DNA of 18,663 nt from PALSA-1004 sp046596405 (GTDB lineage Bacteria; Pseudomonadota; Gammaproteobacteria; Burkholderiales; SG8-41). Each line of letters begins with the position of its first letter. Within the stretch, counting starts at the first letter, position 1. Location: NCBI GenBank assembly GCA_046596405.1, contig JBKJMN010000389.1, positions 1 through 18,663 of the forward strand. Direction: 5' to 3'. Below are positions 13,224 through 18,663 of the stretch, one piece after another. The notes under the pieces were generated by a model, which had not been told where the DNA came from, did not search any database, and saw only the letters and a program-made list of their open reading frames with translations. The translations under genes were made by a program, and so were the position numbers.

Positions 13224-15800
13224 CTACAGGCTTCTGGCTACCTCGACGACTTCGTAAGCCTCGAGCTGGTCGCCCACCTTGAGGTCTCCGAAGTTCTTGA
13301 CCGACAGGCCGCAATCGAAGCCGGCTTTGACTTCGCGTGCGTCATCCTTGAAGCGCTTCAACGAGTCGAGTTCGCCGTCGTGGATTACGACGTTGTCACG
13401 CAGCACGCGCACTTTCGCACTGCGCCGGACGAGTCCGTCGAGCACCATGCAGCCGGCGACCGTACCGACCTTGGAGATCTTGAAGACCTGGCGGACTTCG
13501 ACCATGCCGAGCACGCTTTCCTTTTTCTCCGGGGTCAACATGCCCGACAGCGCCGCCTTCACGTCGTCGAGAGCTTCATAGATAATATTGTAATAACGAA
13601 TGTCCACGCCCGCGGATTCGGCGAGCTTGCGCGCCATCGCGTCGGCGCGCGTGTTGAAACCGATGATCACAGCCTTCGACGCCAATGCGAGATTGACATC
13701 GGATTCCGTAATGCCGCCGACGCCACAATGCACGATGTTGACCTTGACCTCATCCGTCGAAATCTTGGGCAGAGCGTGCGCCATCGCTTCGTACGAACCT
13801 TGCACATCGGACTTGATAATGATCGACAGGGTTTTCTTACCCGCCTCGCCGATCTGCTCGAACATGTTTTCGCTTTTGCTCGATTGCTGAAGCGCGAGCT
13901 TCACGTCACGGAACTTGCCCTGACGGAACAATGCTATTTCGCGCGCCTTGCGTTCGTCGCCAAGTACGAGCACATCGGAACCCGCTGCCGGCACATCTGA
14001 CATACCCTGAATTTCCACCGGGATCGACGGGCCAGCACTGTCAACCGCCTTGCCGTTTTCATCGAGCATCGCGCGCACGCGGCCGAAAACCGCGCCCGCA
14101 AGCACGATGTCGCCGCGCTTCAACGTTCCTGATTGCACGAGCACAGTAGCGACCGGGCCGCGCCCTTTGTCGAGACGCGCTTCGATCACGATGCCTTTCG
14201 CCGGCGCATCTTTCGCCGCTTTGAGCTCAAGCACTTCTGCTTGCAGCAAGACGCTTTCGAGCAGCTTGTCGATACCATCGCCGGTTTTTGCGGAGACCGG
14301 CACGAACATCGTATCCCCGCCCCACTCCTCCGGCACCACTTGCTGGCCCGCGAGATCCTGCTTAATGCGCTCGGGGTTCGCTTCGGCCCGGTCGATCTTG
14401 TTTAGTGCGACGACCATCGGCACTTTTGCCGCTCTCGCGTGAGCGATCGCCTCTATGGTCTGCGGCATTACGCCATCGTCTGCGGCCACCACGAGAATCA
14501 CGAGGTCCGTGACCTTCGCTCCGCGTGCGCGCATGGCAGTAAATGCTTCATGGCCTGGCGTATCGAGAAAGGTAATCATGCCGCGCGGCGTCTCGACGTG
14601 GTATGCGCCAATGTGCTGGGTAATGCCGCCGGCCTCGCCGCTGGCGACGCGCGTGCGGCGAATGTGGTCGAGCAGGGACGTCTTGCCATGGTCGACGTGT
14701 CCCATAACTGTAACGACGGGTGCGCGCGGCTCCAGCTTCAAAGCCTCGTGCTGAGGGGACTCAGCGAGAAATGCGTCCGGATCGTCGAGCTTCGCACGCA
14801 CGGGCTTGTGTCCCATTTCCTCGACGACGATCATCGCCGTGTCCTGGTCGACGATCTGATTGATCGTCGCCATGGTGCCGAGTTTCATCATGACCTTAAT
14901 GACTTCGGCCGCCTTCACGGACATCTTCTGCGCGAGCGCCGCAACGCTAATCGTTTCCGGTACGCTCACTTCGCGGATGATGGGCTCGAGCGGCGCGGCA
15001 AAAGCATGCTCGCCCGCCGGTTCGCCGCCATCGTGCCTGGCGTGACGGTCCTTACGGGTACGCCAGCCCATGCCGCCGCCCATGTCGCCGCGCGTCTTGA
15101 TCGACCGGCGCTTGACACTCTCGTCGCGCCAAACGACTTCTTTGACGGTCTTCTTGGCTTTCTTGTCGACCTTTGGCTTTTCACCCGGTTTCAGCTGCGG
15201 CTTGTGCAGCGTTCCTTCCGCGAGCGGCGCCGCGACAGGCGCGGCAGTTGCAGCAGGCGCGGTCGGTAGTGCGACGGCCACCACCGGCGCTTCGGCGATT
15301 GGCTCCGATTCCGCTTTCTTGCGGCGCGCGCGCGATTGCTTTTCCTGCACTTCCTCGCTCTGCAATGCAATTAATTCTGCCTGTTTCTTGGCTTCGGCTT
15401 CCCGCTTCGCCATTTGCTCTGCATCGATTATCGGGACTGGCGCGGCGGGTGCAGCGGGCGTTACGGGAGCGACCTCAACCGGCGGCGCTTCGACGGGAGC
15501 TTCGCGCTTGACCAGCACGCGTTTTTTGCGCACCTCGACTTGAATCGTGCGCGCCTTGCCCGTGCTGTCGGACTTTTTGATCTGGGTGGTCTGCTTGCGC
15601 GTCAGCGTGATCTTGTTCTTGGCTTCGCGCGCGCCATGCGATTGGCGCAGGTAATCGAGCAGCTGGGTCTTGTCCTTTTCCGTGAGGACCGTGTCGTCAG
15701 CGAGCTTTTTCTTGACGCCGGCGGTCTGCAGCTGCTCGATCAGCAATTCGATCGGCAGACCGAGTTCCTTCGCGAATTGTGTGACATTGATCTGTGCCAT
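13224..15800 (-). CDS. infB: Translation initiation factor IF-2
   Basis: This 858-residue GTPase places initiator tRNA on the 30S subunit and promotes 50S joining. In order it has: the IF2 N1 subdomain (1-50, VTQFAKELGLPIELL); a long charged and Ala/Pro-rich linker (about 95-260) containing the basic DESVKRRSIKTRGDMGGGMG stretch; a second N-domain (about 278-330); the G domain with GHVDHGKT (367-374), DTPG (413-416) and NKID (467-470); and domains II-IV (C1, C2). The length is close to E. coli IF2-alpha (890). A CTGGAG ribosome-binding site lies 6 nt before the ATG, and the spacer from nusA is 18 nt. I could not identify a convincing internal start for a shorter isoform. Confidence 0.98.
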   Translation of the reverse strand: MAQINVTQFAKELGLPIELLIEQLQTAGVKKKLADDTVLTEKDKTQLLDYLRQSHGAREAKNKITLTRKQTTQIKKSDSTGKARTIQVEVRKKRVLVKREAPVEAPPVEVAPVTPAAPAAPVPIIDAEQMAKREAEAKKQAELIALQSEEVQEKQSRARRKKAESEPIAEAPVVAVALPTAPAATAAPVAAPLAEGTLHKPQLKPGEKPKVDKKAKKTVKEVVWRDESVKRRSIKTRGDMGGGMGWRTRKDRHARHDGGEPAGEHAFAAPLEPIIREVSVPETISVAALAQKMSVKAAEVIKVMMKLGTMATINQIVDQDTAMIVVEEMGHKPVRAKLDDPDAFLAESPQHEALKLEPRAPVVTVMGHVDHGKTSLLDHIRRTRVASGEAGGITQHIGAYHVETPRGMITFLDTPGHEAFTAMRARGAKVTDLVILVVAADDGVMPQTIEAIAHARAAKVPMVVALNKIDRAEANPERIKQDLAGQQVVPEEWGGDTMFVPVSAKTGDGIDKLLESVLLQAEVLELKAAKDAPAKGIVIEARLDKGRGPVATVLVQSGTLKRGDIVLAGAVFGRVRAMLDENGKAVDSAGPSIPVEIQGMSDVPAAGSDVLVLGDERKAREIALFRQGKFRDVKLALQQSSKSENMFEQIGEAGKKTLSIIIKSDVQGSYEAMAHALPKISTDEVKVNIVHCGVGGITESDVNLALASKAVIIGFNTRADAMARKLAESAGVDIRYYNIIYEALDDVKAALSGMLTPEKKESVLGMVEVRQVFKISKVGTVAGCMVLDGLVRRSAKVRVLRDNVVIHDGELDSLKRFKDDAREVKAGFDCGLSVKNFGDLKVGDQLEAYEVVEVARSL

Positions 15801-15818
15801 GGTGAACTCCAGGTTTAA

Positions 15819-17291
15819 TTATGCGAACCATGGCGCGCGAGCGGTCATGATGAGCTGCTTTGCGCGCTCGGCGTCGATACCGGTCATCTCGACCAGGTCG
15901 TCCGTTGCAAGATCCGCAAGATTTTCCTTCGTAATCACGCCCTTTTCGGCAAGCTGGCGCGCGACCTGACTATCCATGCCTTCGAGCGTCAGCAAATCTT
16001 CGACGTCATGCTCGAGTTTTTCTTCGGTCACGATCGCCTGCGTGAGCAGCGCGTTGCGCGCACGGCTGCGCAGCTCGTTGACCGTATCCTCATCGAACGA
16101 ATCGATTTCGAGCATTTCCGCCACCGGCACATACGCTACCTCTTCAAGCGTGCCGAATCCTTCTTGAACGAGGATATCCGCGACTTCCTGGTCGACGTCG
16201 AGTTTTTCCATAAAAAGGTTGCGGATGGTCGCCGACTCTTCCTCGCTTTTCTTCTGCGATTCTTCGAGCGTCATCAGGTTCAACTCCCAGCCAGTGAGCT
16301 CGCTCGCGAGCCGCACGTTTTGGCCGGTGCGCCCGATCGCCTGCGCGAGGTTTTCCTCATCGACCACGATGTCCATGCTGTGCTTTTCTTCGTCGACTGT
16401 AATTTTGCTGACCTCCGCCGGCGCCAGCGCATTAATCACGAACTGCGCCGGATCGTCAGACCACAAAATGATGTCGATGCGCTCGCCACCGAGTTCGGAA
16501 GTCACCGCCTGCACGCGCGAGCCGCGCATGCCGACGCAGGTACCGATCGGATCGACCCGCGGATCATTCGATTTGACGGCGATCTTGGCGCGCGATCCCG
16601 GATCGCGAGCGGCCGATTTGATTTCGAGCAGACCGTCTTCGAGTTCCGGAACTTCGAGTTCGAACAACTTAATCAGGAATTCGGGCGTGATGCGCGATAG
16701 AACGATTTGTGGTCCACGGCTTACGCGATCCACTTTCCAGAGATAGGCGCGCACGCGGTCGCCGGGCCGCAGGTTTTCTTTGGGTATCATCTGGTCGCGT
16801 GGCAACAACGCCTCCACGCGTCCTGACTCGATGATCCCGCTACCACGCTCCATGCGCTTGATGACGCCCGTCACGAGATGCTCGTCGCGCGCCAGGAAGT
16901 CGCTCAAAATCTGTTCGCGCTCGGCATCGCGGATCTTCTGCAGGATCACCTGCTTCGCGGCTTGCGCGCCGATGCGCCCGAACTCGACCGCCGGCAAGGG
17001 GTCTTCGGTAAATTGTTCGAGTTGAATCTCGGGATCGCGCACGCGCGCCTGCTCCAGCGTGAGCTGCCGCTCAGGCGCTTCGAGCGCCTCGTCGGCGACC
17101 ACCTGCCAGCGACGGAACGATTGGAACTCGCCGGTCGCCGGATCGACTTCGACGCGCACATCGATATCATCGGTGAAGCGTTTTTTAGTCGCCGACGCGA
17201 GCGCGAGCTCGAGCGCACCGATAACGATGTTCTTGTCGACGTTTTTCTCTCTCGCCAAAGCGTCAACCAGTAACAACAATTCGCGACTCAT
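15819..17291 (-). CDS. nusA: Transcription termination/antitermination protein NusA
   Basis: This 490-residue RNA polymerase elongation factor promotes pausing and intrinsic termination and takes part in rRNA antitermination. It has an N-terminal polymerase-binding domain (1-130), an S1 domain (about 135-200), two KH domains with GMRG (254-257) and GRTG (320-323), and two C-terminal acidic helix-hairpin-helix repeats (about 365-420 and 440-490), as in gamma- and betaproteobacterial NusA. TAGGAGA lies 6 nt before the ATG, within the 9-nt gap after the rimP stop. In E. coli NusA represses this operon through its leader; here a terminator-like hairpin precedes rimP. Confidence 0.98.
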   Translation of the reverse strand: MSRELLLLVDALAREKNVDKNIVIGALELALASATKKRFTDDIDVRVEVDPATGEFQSFRRWQVVADEALEAPERQLTLEQARVRDPEIQLEQFTEDPLPAVEFGRIGAQAAKQVILQKIRDAEREQILSDFLARDEHLVTGVIKRMERGSGIIESGRVEALLPRDQMIPKENLRPGDRVRAYLWKVDRVSRGPQIVLSRITPEFLIKLFELEVPELEDGLLEIKSAARDPGSRAKIAVKSNDPRVDPIGTCVGMRGSRVQAVTSELGGERIDIILWSDDPAQFVINALAPAEVSKITVDEEKHSMDIVVDEENLAQAIGRTGQNVRLASELTGWELNLMTLEESQKKSEEESATIRNLFMEKLDVDQEVADILVQEGFGTLEEVAYVPVAEMLEIDSFDEDTVNELRSRARNALLTQAIVTEEKLEHDVEDLLTLEGMDSQVARQLAEKGVITKENLADLATDDLVEMTGIDAERAKQLIMTARAPWFA

Positions 17292-17300
17292 GTTCGTCTC

Positions 17301-17729
17301 CTAAATGTTCGGAACCAGACGTGCTTTTTCAATATTGCTCAGTTCCAGTTCGAGCAATTTTCCGTCTACTTCCAATTCCAGTTTCCCGTCGTTCACGGCA
17401 CGCAACGTGCCGACAAAATTGCGCTGTCCGTCCAGCGCGAGCCTAAGTTTCAGGCGCGCCTTCTCGCCGGCGAACCGGATGTAGTCCGCGTCCTTGCGCA
17501 AAACCCGGTCCAACCCCGGCGACGAAATTTCCAGCCGTTCGTATGCAATACCTTCAACCTCCATGACGCGCGCCAACTGCTGGCTGACCCGCGCGCAATC
17601 GTCGATCTCCACGCCGCCGGGCTTATCCACGAATATTCGCAGCAGGCTGCCCTTGCCTGAGCGCTCCCACGCTACCAGTTCATAGCCGAGGCCGCTCACC
17701 GTGGTGTCCAGTAGTTGCGCGAAATCCAT
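17301..17729 (-). CDS. rimP: Ribosome maturation factor RimP
   Basis: This 142-residue protein is required for maturation of the 30S subunit. It has an N-terminal alpha/beta domain with LRIFVDKPGGVEIDDCARVSQQL (30-52) and the diagnostic ISSPGLDR (68-75), then a C-terminal Sm-like barrel (about 80-142, with FVGTLRAVNDGKLEL). The length is normal. It is the first gene of the nusA-infB operon. ATG 17729 has only a weak ribosome-binding site, and the region just upstream forms a terminator-like hairpin ending 21 nt before the ATG, so both initiation and elongation into this operon could be controlled here. Confidence 0.96.
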   Translation of the reverse strand: MDFAQLLDTTVSGLGYELVAWERSGKGSLLRIFVDKPGGVEIDDCARVSQQLARVMEVEGIAYERLEISSPGLDRVLRKDADYIRFAGEKARLKLRLALDGQRNFVGTLRAVNDGKLELEVDGKLLELELSNIEKARLVPNI

Positions 17730-17749
17730 GTAATTTCAGCGATACAAAT

Positions 17750-17770
17750 AAAAAATGGGCATAAAGCCCA
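17750..17770 (-). terminator. Terminator-like hairpin (attenuator candidate) in the rimP leader
   Basis: On the minus strand TGGGC-TTTAT-GCCCA (17770-17756) is followed directly by TTTTTT (17755-17750), pointing into rimP. The stem is only 5 bp, so termination may be partial. A second copy of AGTGGGCT lies just upstream (17782-17775), and AAAGCCC at 17796-17790 could pair with GGGCTTT at 17769-17763, which would break the terminator stem. Confidence 0.5.
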
Positions 17771-17797
17771 CTCCAGCCCACTGCAAAAAGGGCTTTG

Positions 17798-17826
17798 ATT
17801 TTAGCAAAGTATCGCGCAATTTGAAA
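17798..17826 (-). promoter_or_regulatory. Promoter of the rimP-nusA-infB operon
   Basis: On the minus strand the -10 box TAAAAT (17803-17798) carries an extended-10 TG two bases before it. A poor -35, TTTCAA (17826-17821), sits at 17 bp. Transcription would start near 17791, giving a leader of about 60 nt that includes the hairpin at 17750-17770. Confidence 0.55.
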
Positions 17827-18058
17827 GTGCTGTAGGAATCGCAGTGCTTGAATCTTAGTCCGCCGCGCTCGCGGGCTTTGGCGCTTTTTTTGCAAGGTGG
17901 CCCACGCACGAGTTGATAAGAAGCCCGTCTCGACATCAACTTTCCATATAGGGCGTCGAGCAAATAGATAGCGGCCTATTGACGGTGATGAGGCTCGAGC
18001 CGGTAACAAGCGAACATAAATTTTGGCAGGGCCGATCAAGCGAACCGGCGGCACAAAC
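17827..18058. other. Gene-free stretch between rRNA terminator and rimP promoter
   Basis: I see no tRNA, no recognisable protein and no mobile-element end here. In E. coli an initiator tRNA gene (metY) heads the rimP-nusA operon; no such tRNA is present in this interval. Open frames on the minus strand (GTG 18072 to 17680, and 17963 to 17736) run into rimP in the wrong frame, and the first starts inside the rRNA terminator; I do not consider them genes. Confidence 0.6.
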
Positions 18059-18087
18059 AAAAAAGCCCTCACGAGGAGGGCTTTTTT
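18059..18087. terminator. Terminator of the rRNA operon
   Basis: A perfect 12-bp inverted repeat (AAAAAAGCCCTC / GAGGGCTTTTTT) surrounds the 5-nt loop ACGAG, with T runs on both strands. It starts about 10 nt beyond the 3' end of 5S rRNA and shields rimP from rRNA transcription. It is symmetrical, so it would also stop plus-strand transcription. Confidence 0.92.
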
Positions 18088-18097
18088 GCAGATAAGG

Positions 18098-18214
18098 AGC
18101 CTAGCAGTGTCCTACTTTCGCACGGGTAATCCGCACTATCATCGGCGCTGAGTCGTTTCACGGCCCTGTTCGGAATGGGAAGGGGTGGGTCCAACTCGCT
18201 ATGGCTGCTAAGCA
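18098..18214 (-). rRNA. rrf: 5S ribosomal RNA
   Basis: This is a complete 5S rRNA of about 117 nt on the minus strand. Its 5' end TGCTTAGCAG pairs with the 3' end CTGCTAGGCT (helix I, one G-T pair). The conserved core CCCACCCCTTCCCATTCCGAA and GCGCCGATGATAGTG are present, in the form usual for Betaproteobacteria. The ends were set from helix I and may be off by one or two bases. Confidence 0.96.
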
Positions 18215-18320
18215 ATAGGGTTGCCGGCATTCAACTTGCGCTGGATGCCGACCAATATGGAAGAAGTAAAGTATTGAATTTGATTGTTGGCGTTTATGCC
18301 CAATAACCCTTCAAGGTTAT
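18215..18320 (-). other. 23S-5S intergenic spacer with two stems
   Basis: This roughly 106-nt spacer of the rRNA precursor holds two stems on the minus strand. GTCGGCATCCA pairs with TGAATGCCGGC (18252-18223, one mismatch), and ATAACC-TTGAAG-GGTTAT (18320-18303) directly follows the 23S 3' end. Stems here are normal processing elements. No tRNA lies in the spacer. Confidence 0.7.
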
Positions 18321-18663
18321 AGGATCAAGCCGCACGGGCAATTAGTACTGGTTAGCTAAGGCCATTACTGACCGTACACACCCAGCCTATCAACGTCCTG
18401 GTCTCGGACGACCCTTCAGGGGGATCAAGTCCCCGGGAAATCTTATCTTAAGGCGAGTTTCCCGCTTAGATGCTTTCAGCGGTTATCTCTTCCGCACATA
18501 GCTACCCGGCAATACGACTGGCGTCATAACCGGTACACCAGAGGTGCGTCCACTCCGGTCCTCTCGTACTAGGAGCAGCCCCCTTCAAATTTCCAACGCC
18601 CACGGCAGATAGGGACCAAACTGTCTCACGACGTTTTAAACCCAGCTCACGTACCACTTTAAA
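18321..18663 (-). rRNA. rrl: 23S ribosomal RNA, 3' end (partial)
   Basis: These are the last roughly 340 nt of 23S rRNA on the minus strand; the remainder lies beyond the right edge. Recognisable domain VI landmarks are CGTCGTGAGACAGTTTGGTC (about 18612-18631) and the sarcin-ricin loop AGTACGAGAGGACCGGAGTG (about 18551-18570). The 3' end GGCTTGATCC is the strand that normally pairs with the 23S 5' end, which sets the boundary near 18321. Confidence 0.97.

Noticed and set aside
13214..13225. 12-bp palindrome AGCGGCGCCGCT at the infB stop codon
   Set aside because: GC-rich palindromes of this size are expected in such DNA, and no T run or second copy supports a role.
13191..15269. Long plus-strand open frames (269 and 276 codons) opposite infB
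   Set aside because: They lie entirely antisense to a well-conserved gene, have His/Arg/Asp-rich compositions typical of reverse-frame translation of GC-rich DNA, and lack recognisable domains.
17866..17891. GC-rich stretch followed by seven T on the plus strand, resembling a terminator
   Set aside because: Only 4-bp stems can be drawn, and there is no plus-strand gene upstream that would need a terminator.
17680..18072. 130-codon minus-strand open frame between 5S rRNA and rimP
   Set aside because: It begins with GTG inside the rRNA terminator loop, has no ribosome-binding site, contains the rimP promoter and leader hairpin, and overlaps the rimP start in another frame.

Overview
The window is ordinary chromosomal core sequence from a GC-rich betaproteobacterium. 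I infer this from the gene order (smpB with divergent ratA-rnfH, then guaB-guaA-yffB-like-tadA; and rimP-nusA-infB-rbfA-truB-rpsO-pnp), from the DUF4124-type secreted protein, and from encoded CCA ends on all three tRNAs. The order or genus cannot be fixed from the sequence alone. I see no insertion sequence, prophage, CRISPR array, attachment site or toxin cassette. I also see no gene cluster that would qualify as an undescribed system. What deserves a second look is mostly regulatory RNA and promoter architecture.

Layout. 1-3797 (minus): a purine and tRNA-editing block, guaB, guaA, a YffB/ArsC-like thioredoxin-fold protein and tadA (cut by the left edge). An intrinsic terminator separates guaB from guaA. 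3970-4440 (plus): a secreted DUF4124 protein. 4459-5194 (minus): rnfH and ratA, overlapping. 5280-8160 (plus): smpB, a COG2509-type FAD dehydrogenase and an RluF/RsuA-type pseudouridine synthase. 8237-8515 (minus): a tRNA operon, Pro(TGG)-Arg(TCT)-His(GTG). 8710-9132 (plus): dksA, whose promoter lies back to back with the tRNA promoter. 9152-9182: a bidirectional terminator. 9208-17729 (minus): rimP-nusA-infB-rbfA-truB-rpsO-pnp. 17730-18058: about 330 bp holding the rimP promoter and leader and otherwise nothing recognisable. 18059-18663 (minus): the rRNA operon terminator, 5S rRNA and the 3' end of 23S rRNA.

How the genes fit together. Most of the window serves the translation apparatus and its control: ribosome maturation (rimP, rbfA), initiation (infB), transcription elongation and antitermination (nusA), rRNA and tRNA modification (RluF-like, truB, tadA), a ribosomal protein (rpsO), RNA turnover (pnp), ribosome rescue (smpB), stable RNAs, and DksA, which tunes stable-RNA transcription to ppGpp. 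GuaB and GuaA make GMP, the precursor of GTP and ppGpp. Many long open frames lie antisense to infB, guaB, pnp and nusA; I treat them as by-products of high GC content.
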